From Bacillus albus (GTDB lineage: Bacteria; Bacillota; Bacilli; Bacillales; Bacillaceae_G), in contig NZ_MAOE01000121.1 in the NCBI RefSeq assembly GCF_001884185.1, forward strand, positions 62,001-126,000: a DNA stretch of 64,000 bases. The letters are read 5' to 3'. Both the position numbers and the translations under genes were made by a program. The notes beneath the pieces were generated by a model. It searched no databases, was not told the DNA's origin, and saw only the letters and a list, made by a program, of their open reading frames with translations. Positions 9,771 through 17,994 of this stretch are shown here, one piece after another; position 1 is the stretch's first letter, and each line of letters opens with the position of its first letter.

Positions 9771-9789
9771 TTGTTTGTTGTTTGTTTTT
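9771..9789 (-). promoter_or_regulatory. Tandem repeats upstream of the 2-AEP operon, possible DeoR operator
   Basis: On the minus strand the sequence reads AAAAACAAACAACAAACAA, repeats of AAACAA or ACAAAC about 85-105 bases before the first gene. DeoR/GlpR-family regulators often bind tandem A/T-rich repeats of this sort, and such a regulator is encoded at the end of the operon. This is inference only. Confidence 0.35.
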
Positions 9790-9885
9790 GTGTAATACGT
9801 TGCTACTTCTATGTTTTTTCGCATTTTTCTGCTAATAACGAACCCTAAATTTACAAATAATTAAAAAAACCTTTATAATCCCACA

Positions 9886-9921
9886 AAAAAATGAGGCGTT
9901 TGTAAAAAACGCCTCATTTTT
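9886..9921 (-). terminator. Terminator of the 50-residue gene
   Basis: A long stem AAAAATGAGGCGTTT / AAAACGCCTCATTTTT containing the stop codon of the small gene, with a T run on the minus strand. Confidence 0.85.
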
Positions 9922-10066
9922 GTTTACCTTTTTTTGAATTACGATTTGCATACTTCGCGCTATTCTCTCCTTCATACTCTAATGCAAATTCTGCATCTGG
10001 TAAGCTTTCTTTCGGAGTTTTATTATTATTGATTGCCGCATTTTGTTTCACTTTTCTTTTTACCAA
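9914..10066 (-). CDS. Small lysine/asparagine-rich protein, possibly spore-associated
   Basis: A 50-residue ORF starting at TTG five bases after AGGTGA. The nearby ATG runs into a stop after three codons and is excluded. The protein begins MVKRKVKQNA and ends NRNSKKGKQK; it is very hydrophilic and rich in Asn, Lys and Glu, with no hydrophobic core. Composition and size resemble Bacillus small spore proteins, and the EFALEYEGENSAKYA part is vaguely like gamma-SASP repeats, but I cannot assign a family. It is divergent from the next gene. Confidence 0.6.
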   Translation of the reverse strand: MVKRKVKQNAAINNNKTPKESLPDAEFALEYEGENSAKYANRNSKKGKQK

Positions 10067-10212
10067 TACATTCACCTGCTCTCAAGAAATCACTTTCTAC
10101 TCTAGTTTGAAGCAAGCTGAAATAATTATTACTGGCAAGTGTTAACAAGTACATAAGAGCGCTAGATGGAAATACTACCTATGAAGAAAACATTAGAAAA
10201 GGAGCGATTATT

Positions 10213-10548
10213 TTGAAGAAGAAAGATAAAATGCAGTCACCCATTTTAGATGAAACGCTCCCGCATCAAATGAATTTCCCATCTTTTAAAGGAACAGGAA
10301 AGAAGATGCAACAACCTTTCATCAATCAATATGACGTCGTAATCGGAGACAGTAAATATGATTCCGAGAATAGTCCTCTTCACAATTGGAGCGATGAAGT
10401 AGACCCTGCCATTATGGCTGGAGAAGAATGGATTCATCCTACAAATGATATTGGGTGGATTTCAGAAGAAAATCAAGAGTTGCTAAAAAAAGAAGTAGAT
10501 AATAAGAATGATGCTTTTATGCATCCGCAATTTGGCATTAACGACTAA
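10213..10548 (+). CDS. Conserved hypothetical protein, probably DUF3905
   Basis: 111 residues, TTG start after AAAGGAG. It is acidic and soluble, with the recognisable segments VVIGDSKYDSENSP and WSDEVDPAIMAGEEWIHPTNDIGW. It has no signal peptide, membrane segment or known catalytic motif. I associate it with the Bacillus DUF3905 family from memory of the GDSxYD pattern, and that label is tentative. It is a single gene closed by a bidirectional terminator. Function unknown. Confidence 0.75.
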   Translation: MKKKDKMQSPILDETLPHQMNFPSFKGTGKKMQQPFINQYDVVIGDSKYDSENSPLHNWSDEVDPAIMAGEEWIHPTNDIGWISEENQELLKKEVDNKNDAFMHPQFGIND

Positions 10549-10549
10549 A

Positions 10550-10582
10550 AAACCATTCTACCTCACATAGGTAGAATGGTTT
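10550..10582. terminator. Bidirectional terminator
   Basis: The stem AAACCATTCTACCT / AGGTAGAATGGTTT lies between two convergent genes and has A/T tails on both sides. Confidence 0.88.
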
Positions 10583-10586
10583 CATA

Positions 10587-11936
10587 CTATCCAATAATAA
10601 TTCTCTCTTTCGGGTATTTATAACGAGGTGGCTGTTCTCTTCCGCCACTAGCTAGTATAAATGTTAAAATACCGACACGCCCGATAAACATAAGTACAAT
10701 GAGCACAAGTTTACCAACAGTTGTTAAATCTGGCGTAATACCTGTCGATAGTCCTGTCGTCCCGAAAGCAGAACACACTTCAACAATTAAACTCATAAGC
10801 GGTACATTTTCCGTAATAGATAAGATAAATAGTGCTGTAGCACATAATAAAATCCCCATCGTCATAACGACAGATGCTTTCAGCACGTCCTCTTCATGTA
10901 GCTGACGTTTGAAGACTCTAACCGTTCTCCCGCCTCTTGCAAAAGTGTATAGCGATAATATACTAACAGCAAATGTTGTTGTACGTATTCCGCCCCCAAC
11001 CGAACTTGGAGATGCCCCTATAAACATTAATATACTCATAAATAAAAGCGTCGGTTGTGACAATTCACGTATATCCATTGTAGCAAGTCCACCACTTCGC
11101 GTTGTCACAGATTGGAATAATGTATAGAAAACTGTTTCATGCCATGATTTCCCCGCTAGAAAATGATTTCGTTCTAGTAAAAAAATCATAATTGTTCCAA
11201 CGATAACGAGTGCAAAAAATGTTGTTGTCGTCAATTTTGTAAATAACGAAAAACGAAATAGTTGCTGTCTCCTTTTACTAAGGAATTGTTTCACTTCCAT
11301 TAATACAGGGAAACCGATTGCTCCTAAAATAATAAGCAACATATGAATCATTTGCACAATATAATCTTTTTTGTACGGAATTAGTGATTGTCCAGTTAAA
11401 TCAAATCCTCCGTTCGTAGTTGCACTAACAGCCGCAAAGAAACCGTGGAAATAAGCTTCTTGCCACGTTGGAAAATAAAGTAGAAATCTTGTACCTAATA
11501 GTATTGCTCCAATAAGTTCTATCGAAATAATTACAATTAAAATAGAACGCATCAATTCTACAAGGCCTGATAAATTCCCTTGATTATGGTCTGCCATAAT
11601 GAGTCTTCTTCTCTGCAAACCAATCTTTTTTCCCGTTATAATCCAAACGAACGTACCAAGTGCCATAATTCCTAAGCCGCCTAATTGTAAAATAAGGGCT
11701 AACATAATAATTCCCGCCGTAGTAAACGTATCTGAAATCGTAACAACAGACAGGCCAGTCACACTTACCGCACTAACAGATGTAAAGAGCGCATCGATAA
11801 ATGTCCATTTCACACCAGCCTTCGTAACAAATGGGAAACTAAGCAATATCACCGATACAACGACTGCTAATAAATAAAACAAAACAATGAGTTGTACAGG
11901 ACGTAATTTTTGTAAAAACTTTTTTATATCTCTCAT
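10587..11936 (-). CDS. Potassium uptake channel subunit, TrkH/KtrB family
   Basis: 449 residues and about ten hydrophobic segments. Four pore-loop repeats contain the filter glycines: SVTGLSV, TTNGGFDL, TRSGGLATMD and GTTGLSTG. KtrB/KtrD-type subunits form a dimeric K+ (Na+-linked) channel in the cytoplasmic membrane, gated by a cytosolic KtrA/KtrC ring. No ktrA/C gene is adjacent. A paralogue lies at 17995. Which is KtrB and which is KtrD cannot be decided here. Confidence 0.9.
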   Translation of the reverse strand: MRDIKKFLQKLRPVQLIVLFYLLAVVVSVILLSFPFVTKAGVKWTFIDALFTSVSAVSVTGLSVVTISDTFTTAGIIMLALILQLGGLGIMALGTFVWIITGKKIGLQRRRLIMADHNQGNLSGLVELMRSILIVIISIELIGAILLGTRFLLYFPTWQEAYFHGFFAAVSATTNGGFDLTGQSLIPYKKDYIVQMIHMLLIILGAIGFPVLMEVKQFLSKRRQQLFRFSLFTKLTTTTFFALVIVGTIMIFLLERNHFLAGKSWHETVFYTLFQSVTTRSGGLATMDIRELSQPTLLFMSILMFIGASPSSVGGGIRTTTFAVSILSLYTFARGGRTVRVFKRQLHEEDVLKASVVMTMGILLCATALFILSITENVPLMSLIVEVCSAFGTTGLSTGITPDLTTVGKLVLIVLMFIGRVGILTFILASGGREQPPRYKYPKERIIIG

Positions 11937-11959
11937 TCCATCACTTCGCTACCTTTTTT

Positions 11960-13153
11960 CTATCGATTAAATAAAGAAAAATCTTCACTTTCTTTATTTG
12001 TAAATAACTGCTCAAATATTTTGGCAAATACCATTCCATACACAGTTCCATTACCACCATGTGACAATGCGTAAAATAAATTATGTATCTTTTCGTCTTC
12101 TTTTAAAATAGGGAGACCATCATGACTACTTCCAAATGCTGCCGCCCAATAGTACTCTGCCTGTATATTCTTATACTGCGGGAACATCTCTTTTACAATG
12201 TTAATAAGGATATCACGCTTATGCAATAATTTCGTATCACCAATTGTTTGAATTTGCATCGCTTCATCTAACCCGCCTATAATAATACGGTTTTCATATG
12301 TTCGAAAATATAAGTAAGGCTGTGCTGTTTCCCAAATTAATGATCGTTCGTGCCATCCTTCAAATGAATCTATCTTATTTGTTACAACTGCATAAGATGT
12401 TTCCACTATTGTATTTTTTTCTTTCTTCCCGAAAAACTCTTCATACCCCGTCGCCATAATAATTTTTTTTGCTACAATTTGATTTCCTGTTTTCGTATAA
12501 CAAATTAAATCATTTTGGCGTTTTTTTATATGCATGGCCTCTGTACGTTCATATATAGTAGCACCCATTTGATTTGCTTTATGCAAAAGGCTATGCGCTA
12601 ATAAATACGGATTCACCTCGGCATCACCATGTGTGTATAATGCCGCCTGTTTTGTAAAAGGATAATGTTCCTTAATATCAGATTCTGTAAGATAGTCAAC
12701 CGGAAATCCATAATTCTGTAACGTATTGTACTCCTCTTGTAAAAATGAGATATCCTCACTTTTACTTGCATAATACAAGCTACTTCGCGGAATAAACTGA
12801 GGATCAATATCGAGAGTCGGTACAACTTTCTCCATTGTTCGTAACGCTTCATAACAAAGCTTATATGCTCGCACCCCTTTTTCTTCACCAAATGTATGGA
12901 TAAGTGAGGTTAACGATTTATCATGAAGAAATTGTAGTAAACCTGTATTAGCAGCTGTGCTACCGCAAGCGATTGCTCGTTTTTCAATGAGCGTAACACG
13001 CATTCCAATTTTCGCTAACGAATACGCTATATGAGCACCCACTTCTCCGCTTCCGACTACAAGCACATCACATATCATATCATTTTCTAACGATGGATAA
13101 CAAGGTATAGAAACTCCTGTATTCCAAAACAACTTACCAGTCATAAGTTTCAT
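11960..13153 (-). CDS. FAD-dependent oxidoreductase, DAO family
   Basis: 397 residues. The dinucleotide-binding motif GSGEVG (34-39) ends in the acidic residue of VTLIEK. The C-terminal GGNGTVYGMVFAKI closes the FAD fold. Overall it is like glycine/D-amino-acid oxidases (DadA/ThiO group). Such enzymes oxidise amines or amino acids and transfer electrons to O2 or quinone. The substrate cannot be read from the sequence. The ATG start has AGGAG upstream. It is monocistronic or weakly linked to the K+ channel gene 23 bases downstream. Confidence 0.85.
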   Translation of the reverse strand: MKLMTGKLFWNTGVSIPCYPSLENDMICDVLVVGSGEVGAHIAYSLAKIGMRVTLIEKRAIACGSTAANTGLLQFLHDKSLTSLIHTFGEEKGVRAYKLCYEALRTMEKVVPTLDIDPQFIPRSSLYYASKSEDISFLQEEYNTLQNYGFPVDYLTESDIKEHYPFTKQAALYTHGDAEVNPYLLAHSLLHKANQMGATIYERTEAMHIKKRQNDLICYTKTGNQIVAKKIIMATGYEEFFGKKEKNTIVETSYAVVTNKIDSFEGWHERSLIWETAQPYLYFRTYENRIIIGGLDEAMQIQTIGDTKLLHKRDILINIVKEMFPQYKNIQAEYYWAAAFGSSHDGLPILKEDEKIHNLFYALSHGGNGTVYGMVFAKIFEQLFTNKESEDFSLFNR

Positions 13154-13207
13154 AATTATACTCCTAAAATATAAATTTCTCCCCTCTATATTTTGTTATT
13201 TTCCATA

Positions 13208-13243
13208 AAAAAATCCAACTAACATATGCTAGTTGGACTTTTT
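13208..13243 (-). terminator. Terminator of phaC
   Basis: The stem AAAAGTCCAACTAG / TAGTTGGATTTTTT on the minus strand lies directly after the phaC stop, with a T run. Confidence 0.9.
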
Positions 13244-13248
13244 CATTT

Positions 13249-14334
13249 TTACTTCGAACGCTCGTCAAGCCAATCTCCAATCGTTGGATACGTTTGTTTT
13301 ACCGCTGTTCCACCGTAAACAATCGACATATGTCCCGTTGGTAAACATACATATTGTTTATCTGTGCTAGAAATATGATCTAGCAACGCTTCTACTTGGC
13401 ATGGCAGGGCGATATGATCACGTTTCCCTGAAATATTTAAGACATTCGCCTTAATATTTGCAAGGTCTACCTTTTGTCCGCGAATAACGAGTTCACCCTT
13501 AACCAGTTTATTGTTTTGATAAAAATCACGAATCCACTGTCTGTATGATTCACCTGGGAACGGAATGCCATCGCCAACCCACTTTTGAACTAACCTCCAG
13601 CTTTCAACGAAGCGCTCATTCTCAGAACGATCTACTAAAGCAACATATGGACCAACAAAGTTTGTAATTGGTTTTAACATTTTGTTTCCGAAATCAATCA
13701 TTTCTGGCGGAATATTTCCAAATGTATCAACCGCTTTATCTAGATTGAAGTATTTCTCATCTAATAAAGGACCATATAATCCTGTTTCAGAGAAATCAAA
13801 AGGACTTGTCATAAAGATTAGGTTACGAATTGGCATGTGTGGATGAAGTGCCGCATAAATAGAAGTTAGCGTTCCACCCATACAATAACCAAGTAAAGAA
13901 ATCTCGTCCGATTTTGCAGTTCGCATTACTTTTTTCACTGCTTTTGCAATATAATCAAACACGAAATCATCAAATTTCAAATGACTATCTTCTAAACCAA
14001 ATGTGCCCCAATCAAGCATATACACATCAAAACCACGGTTCACTAAATATTCCACTAAACTATTTCCAGGAGTTAAATCCATAATATACGGTTTATTAAT
14101 AAGCGCATATATTAACAGAATTGGAACTCTTTGTGTTTTTTCTTGTTTTGGAATGTAGCGATAAAGCTTCGTCTTATTCTTCGTCCAAATAACCTCTTTC
14201 GGCGTTAATCCTACTTGTGGCTCTGGTTCACGTAATAAAATTTCACTCGCCCTTTTCACACGGCGGTATGCTTTTCGGTACTCTTCTGGGTATAGCTCTA
14301 ATTGCTTTTCCCATTCTGTTACGAATGTAGTCAT
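13249..14334 (-). CDS. phaC: PHA synthase catalytic subunit PhaC (class IV)
   Basis: 361 residues, an alpha/beta-hydrolase that polymerises (R)-3-hydroxyacyl-CoA on the granule surface. The lipase-like box is GYCMGG with nucleophile Cys151. Asp306 (GKRDH) and His335 (PTGHMS) complete the triad, the same numbering I know for Bacillus class III/IV synthases. It needs PhaR, encoded two genes upstream, and PhaB lies between them, which is the class IV arrangement. ATG with an AAAGGAG-type site. A terminator-like hairpin sits in the 83-base gap after phaB. Confidence 0.95.
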   Translation of the reverse strand: MTTFVTEWEKQLELYPEEYRKAYRRVKRASEILLREPEPQVGLTPKEVIWTKNKTKLYRYIPKQEKTQRVPILLIYALINKPYIMDLTPGNSLVEYLVNRGFDVYMLDWGTFGLEDSHLKFDDFVFDYIAKAVKKVMRTAKSDEISLLGYCMGGTLTSIYAALHPHMPIRNLIFMTSPFDFSETGLYGPLLDEKYFNLDKAVDTFGNIPPEMIDFGNKMLKPITNFVGPYVALVDRSENERFVESWRLVQKWVGDGIPFPGESYRQWIRDFYQNNKLVKGELVIRGQKVDLANIKANVLNISGKRDHIALPCQVEALLDHISSTDKQYVCLPTGHMSIVYGGTAVKQTYPTIGDWLDERSK

Positions 14335-14365
14335 TTTTCTATCTCCTTTTTGGTCGATTTCCTTC

Positions 14366-14404
14366 TAAAAAAAAGAAGTGCATTCCTGCTATGGATATGC
14401 ACTT
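14366..14404 (-). terminator. Hairpin in the phaB-phaC gap, possible attenuator
   Basis: Minus strand AAGTGCAT / ATGCACTT stem followed by CTTTTTTTT. It has the form of an intrinsic terminator although phaC follows on the same strand, so partial read-through is inferred. Confidence 0.75.
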
Positions 14405-14417
14405 TTTTCTTACTTCA

Positions 14418-15161
14418 TTACATATATAATCCGCCGTTAATGTTTAATTGCTGACCCGTGATATATGCACCGTCACGGCATAGGTATACTACACCTTTTG
14501 CAATTTCATCAGCTTGACCAAAACGTTTTTTCGGGATTTTAGCAACGATTTTTTGACGTACTTCTTCTGGTACTTCTGCTACCATTTCAGTATCAATAAA
14601 TCCTGGGCAAATTGCGTTTACAGTTACATTTGTTTTCGCAAGTTCTAACGCTAATGATTTTGTAAATCCTAACATACCTGCTTTCGCTGCTGAGTAGTTT
14701 GTTTGTCCAAATCCACCAGCTTGGCCAATAATAGAAGAAATACTAATGATTCTTCCTTCTTCTGCTTCCGTTATGTATGGAAGGACAGCGCTTGTCGTAT
14801 TAAATACGCTACTTAAGTTCACGTCAATTACGCGCTCCCAATCTTCACGATTTAACTTTTTGAATGTACGATCTCTTGTAATACCAGCATTATTAACAAG
14901 AATATCTACTTTACCAAAATGATTCACAGCTTCTTCTACAAGTCGGTTTGCGTCTTCTACTTTCGAAACATCCGCTTGAACTGCATAAACGTCATGTCCT
15001 TCTTTTCCTAATTCATTTACTAAGTTTTCAGCTGCTTCTTTACTGCTGTTATAATTAATAACTACTTTTGCTCCCTCTTGTGCTAACGCTACTGTAATTG
15101 CTTTTCCAATTCCTTTTGCCCCACCTGTTACGATTGCTACTTTTCCATTTAATTGAACCAT
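14418..15161 (-). CDS. phaB: Acetoacetyl-CoA reductase PhaB
   Basis: 247 residues, a short-chain dehydrogenase that makes (R)-3-hydroxybutyryl-CoA from acetoacetyl-CoA with NADPH. The coenzyme motif is TGGAKGIG (12-19), followed by NNAG (90-93). The catalytic Ser is in ISISS and the YxxxK is YSAAK (Tyr156, Lys160). FabG-type 3-oxoacyl-ACP reductases look alike; the position between phaR and phaC decides for PhaB. The C-terminus ITGQQLNINGGLYM is typical of the subfamily. Confidence 0.93.
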   Translation of the reverse strand: MVQLNGKVAIVTGGAKGIGKAITVALAQEGAKVVINYNSSKEAAENLVNELGKEGHDVYAVQADVSKVEDANRLVEEAVNHFGKVDILVNNAGITRDRTFKKLNREDWERVIDVNLSSVFNTTSAVLPYITEAEEGRIISISSIIGQAGGFGQTNYSAAKAGMLGFTKSLALELAKTNVTVNAICPGFIDTEMVAEVPEEVRQKIVAKIPKKRFGQADEIAKGVVYLCRDGAYITGQQLNINGGLYM

Positions 15162-15264
15162 TTCTTTTCCCCCTTAAATGAATTTGTGAACGATTGTTAT
15201 GAATCATTTTGGTACTCATATGAATAGAGTCCATATATTAATTATGTTTCGTTGTTTATACATG

Positions 15265-15290
15265 AAAAAGAGATTCTCCCCTCTCTTTTA
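15265..15290 (-). terminator. Hairpin in the phaR-phaB gap, possible attenuator
   Basis: Minus strand AAAAGAGA / TCTCTTTT stem with a GC-rich loop and trailing T residues, within the 152-base gap. Same-strand genes flank it, so it could lower phaBC expression relative to phaR. Confidence 0.5.
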
Positions 15291-15313
15291 CACGTTATAA
15301 ACAAACGCTATTA

Positions 15314-15796
15314 TCATTTTTTATTTTCTGGCTTATTCGTAGGCTTTACTTCTTCTTTTACAGGTTCTTGTAGTTTCGCTAGTACTGCATTTTGCTTTTC
15401 TAGCAATTCCAAAATTTGATCAACTTTCGTTTCTAATGTGCGAATATCTTGTTTTACTTTCGTAACATCACGCTTTAATGTAGGGGCTTGTCCTAGTGAA
15501 TCCACTTTCTCTTCTAGAACTTCCTCGATATTATCAACTTTATTTTCTAAGTTAATAACAAGCGTAGCTACTCTAGCGATATCCTCTTTCGTAGGCACAT
15601 TCACCTGTTCTAAATAACTTTTTGTTGTATCATTTAACGCTTTTTGATAAAACAAATTCAAGTCTAGAACGCTGCCCATCCAAGCAGAATATTCTTCTGT
15701 TTTAATTGTTTCATTGAGCGCTTTTCCCCAAAATGTTTCGGTTTGTTCATAAGCATTTTTCCATGCTTGCAATGGATCGAATTTTTGATCAATCAC
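15314..15796 (-). CDS. phaR: PHA synthase subunit PhaR
   Basis: 160 residues, the non-catalytic partner of PhaC in class IV synthases. The N-terminal part (FDPLQAWKNAYEQTETFWGKAL) is the PhaR domain; residues about 85-140 are heptad-rich coiled coil. The C-terminus is a Lys/Pro/Glu tail. It is the first gene of phaR-phaB-phaC, divergent from phaQPJ across 198 bases that must hold both promoters. Confidence 0.93.
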   Translation of the reverse strand: MIDQKFDPLQAWKNAYEQTETFWGKALNETIKTEEYSAWMGSVLDLNLFYQKALNDTTKSYLEQVNVPTKEDIARVATLVINLENKVDNIEEVLEEKVDSLGQAPTLKRDVTKVKQDIRTLETKVDQILELLEKQNAVLAKLQEPVKEEVKPTNKPENKK

Positions 15797-15912
15797 TTAG
15801 CCTACACTCCCTTTTTCGTTTTTGAAACAATTCAACCTATTCACTATTTTCTAATATTCTGAATAAAACTTCAAGTCTATATTTAATTTTTCTTTATTTT
15901 CCAACAAATGTG

Positions 15913-15945
15913 TTGACATTAAAAACAGATAGGTGTAAATTGCAC
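15913..15945 (+). promoter_or_regulatory. Promoter of phaQPJ with a candidate PhaQ operator
   Basis: TTGACA (15913-15918), a 17-base spacer and TAAATT (15936-15941). The -10 lies inside GTG-TAAATTG-CAC (15933-15945), an imperfect inverted repeat suited to a PadR-type dimer. PhaQ autorepression is known in Bacillus. The exact site is inferred. Confidence 0.65.
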
Positions 15946-15994
15946 TTATAAGCAAAAAATTCCATCTAACTGATTCATGAGGTGATGCACAATC

Positions 15995-16447
15995 ATGCTA
16001 CATAATGAACCAGAACACCAAGAAAGTTTGGAAAAAAACCAAGCGAAACAACCAAACTCCATGCCAAAAAACTTCTTAGTCCCTTTCTTACTTCTATGTC
16101 TAAAAGACTGGAGTCTTCATGGTTACAAACTCATTCAAATGCTAATGGACATCGGCTTTTCTTCTGTTGACCAAGGTAATGTGTACAGAACACTACGCAA
16201 ATTAGAAAAAGAAAATCTGATTTCTTCTACTTGGGATACAAGTGAAGGCGGGCCAGCGAAACGAATTTATTCTTTAACAGAATATGGAGAGCAATATTTA
16301 ACAACATGTGCGACTTCTTTTGAACATTATCAAAATATGTTGCGGACGTTTTTTACGTTATACACCAATGCATTCTTTCCATTTTCTACTTCTCCAGAAA
16401 AGGATGAAAAGGATTCTTCATCTTCACCTGGTGGTACAGCAGAGTAA
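15995..16447 (+). CDS. phaQ: PHA-responsive repressor PhaQ (PadR family)
   Basis: 150 residues. Residues about 25-90 are a PadR winged helix (LKDWSLHGYKLIQML..., VDQGNVYRTLRKLEKENLI, GGPAKRIYSLTEYGEQYL). In B. megaterium the PhaQ repressor controls phaQ and the phasin and is displaced by PHA. Here it is the first gene of phaQ-phaP-phaJ, divergent from phaRBC. The first 24 residues and a Ser-rich tail lie outside the DNA-binding domain. Confidence 0.9.
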   Translation: MLHNEPEHQESLEKNQAKQPNSMPKNFLVPFLLLCLKDWSLHGYKLIQMLMDIGFSSVDQGNVYRTLRKLEKENLISSTWDTSEGGPAKRIYSLTEYGEQYLTTCATSFEHYQNMLRTFFTLYTNAFFPFSTSPEKDEKDSSSSPGGTAE

Positions 16448-16489
16448 TCTGCGTTCACAATATGTAAAAAAACATTTGGAGGTCAAACA

Positions 16490-17002
16490 ATGGAAACTAA
16501 GCCATACGAATTAGTCGATGCATTTTGGAAAAACTGGTCTCAATCTCTTTCCCTCTTCTCTTCAGCTGGGAAACAATTAGAGCAACTTACTTTAGAAACA
16601 TTAAAACAACAACAAGACGCTTTGCATAAATTAACATCAGGAGTAGATGAACTAGAAAAAGAACTGCAACAATTCAATAATCAATATACAGATTACGTGA
16701 AGCAATTAACTGGAAACTCCTTAAATGATCAAATTAACGAGTGGCAAGACAAGTGGAAAGAACTTTCTGCTCATATGCAACAGCTAACTGTTTCTCCTAC
16801 AAAAACATCTTTGTCTATCCTTACTCAAACAAGCGGTCAATTTGAAGAAACAACTAAGCAATTTATTGAACAACAACAATTACAACGTGAAGAGGCTCAA
16901 AAACAGTTAGAAGGTTTTTTGGAAGAGTTCAAGTCGAAACAGTTGGAACTCGCAAAAAAGTTCGAGGAAAACTCAAAAAATCTATTTACTTCCATCAAGT
17001 AA
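16490..17002 (+). CDS. phaP: Phasin PhaP
   Basis: 170 residues, almost wholly amphipathic helix and rich in Gln, Lys and Glu, with no signal peptide. It opens METKPYELVDAFWKNWSQSL, the Bacillus phasin pattern. It coats PHA granules and limits their size. It lies 42 bases after phaQ behind a TTTGGAGG ribosome binding site and belongs to the same operon. Confidence 0.92.
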   Translation: METKPYELVDAFWKNWSQSLSLFSSAGKQLEQLTLETLKQQQDALHKLTSGVDELEKELQQFNNQYTDYVKQLTGNSLNDQINEWQDKWKELSAHMQQLTVSPTKTSLSILTQTSGQFEETTKQFIEQQQLQREEAQKQLEGFLEEFKSKQLELAKKFEENSKNLFTSIK

Positions 17003-17103
17003 GAAAAATGTGGGAGCTAACTGCAGCACAAACAAAACTCTTTCTTCTTCCTACTACATCAAGATGGCTGGCATTTTTCGATATGGAAAAGAAGGAGGAC
17101 AAA

Positions 17104-17547
17104 ATGAATCCATTTCAAGAAGCACAAACTGTTCCGGAGCTTCGTTATGATGAGATTCAAGTCGGTGATCAAGCATCCCTTACAAAAACGATTACGGATG
17201 AAGACGTTATCAATTTTGCAAAATTGACTGGAGATGTGAATCCTATTCATATTTTAGACTCTTTTGCAAAAACGACAATGTTTAAAGAACGTATTGCTCA
17301 TGGCATGCTCGTTTCAAGTTTCATTTCGACGATTCTTGGTACGAAACTTCCAGGGAAAAATACGATTTATTTATCTCAAAACGTTTCATTCCGTGCTCCT
17401 GTCAAAATCGGCGATACACTTCGCGTTGTGGCAGAAGTCATCAAAAAACGTGACGATAAAAAAATCATTACGCTGCAAACAAACATATACAATCAATCCG
17501 ATGATATTGTCGTGGAAGGTACAGCGACAATACTGAAAAAAGAGTAG
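17104..17547 (+). CDS. phaJ: (R)-specific enoyl-CoA hydratase PhaJ
   Basis: 147 residues from the ATG at 17104, which has GAAGGAGG upstream. An upstream in-frame ATG at 17008 lacks both a site and family similarity. It is a MaoC-type hot-dog hydratase; the catalytic pair is in FAKLTGDVNPIHILD (Asp and His), with FKERIAHGMLVSSFIS following. It diverts beta-oxidation intermediates to (R)-3-hydroxyacyl-CoA for PhaC. Last gene of phaQPJ, ending in a terminator. Confidence 0.92.
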   Translation: MNPFQEAQTVPELRYDEIQVGDQASLTKTITDEDVINFAKLTGDVNPIHILDSFAKTTMFKERIAHGMLVSSFISTILGTKLPGKNTIYLSQNVSFRAPVKIGDTLRVVAEVIKKRDDKKIITLQTNIYNQSDDIVVEGTATILKKE

Positions 17548-17567
17548 CAAATTTGCTACTCTTTTTT
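17536..17567 (+). terminator. Terminator of phaQPJ
   Basis: A perfect inverted repeat AAAAAAGAGTAGCAAA / TTTGCTACTCTTTTTT spanning the phaJ stop codon. Confidence 0.92.
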
Positions 17568-17694
17568 CTATCCAATAACTTCTAATCACACCGATTACTT
17601 CCGCGTATGAGCACGCCGGTTCCACATAAAATAACGTTACCAGTTTAGATAAGTACTTAGCTGAACTGGACTACTTATAAGGATGTGTATCATC

Positions 17695-17880
17695 ATGGCA
17701 AAAACAAACAAATTACTAGTTCCAGGTGCGGAGCAAGCACTTGATCAATTTAAATACGAAATTGCACAAGAATTCGGCGTAAGCTTAGGATCTAATACAG
17801 CATCTCGTTCTAACGGTTCAGTTGGCGGTGAAGTAACAAAACGTCTTGTTTCTTTAGCTCAACAACAATTACGTGGATAA
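17695..17880 (+). CDS. Alpha/beta-type small acid-soluble spore protein
   Basis: 61 residues from the ATG at 17695 ([19 protein letters not shown]), with AAGGATG upstream. It shows the germination-protease site KYEIAQEFG and the DNA-binding C-terminal half [15 protein letters not shown]. Such proteins saturate spore DNA, are made in the forespore under sigma-G and are degraded at germination. Several paralogues exist per genome, so no individual name is given. Confidence 0.95.
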   Translation: MAKTNKLLVPGAEQALDQFKYEIAQEFGVSLGSNTASRSNGSVGGEVTKRLVSLAQQQLRG

Positions 17881-17898
17881 CACTATAACATATGGCTT

Positions 17899-17930
17899 AG
17901 AGGCAGATATTCTCTGCCTCTTTCTATTTT
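17899..17930 (+). terminator. Terminator of the SASP gene
   Basis: Stem GAGGCAGA / TCTGCCTC followed by TTTCTATTTT, 20 bases after the stop. Confidence 0.85.
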
Positions 17931-17994
17931 TAACATACATAACCGTACTTTTTCACATACTAGTAAGAGCAAACTGAAAGGAACGATATGTAAC

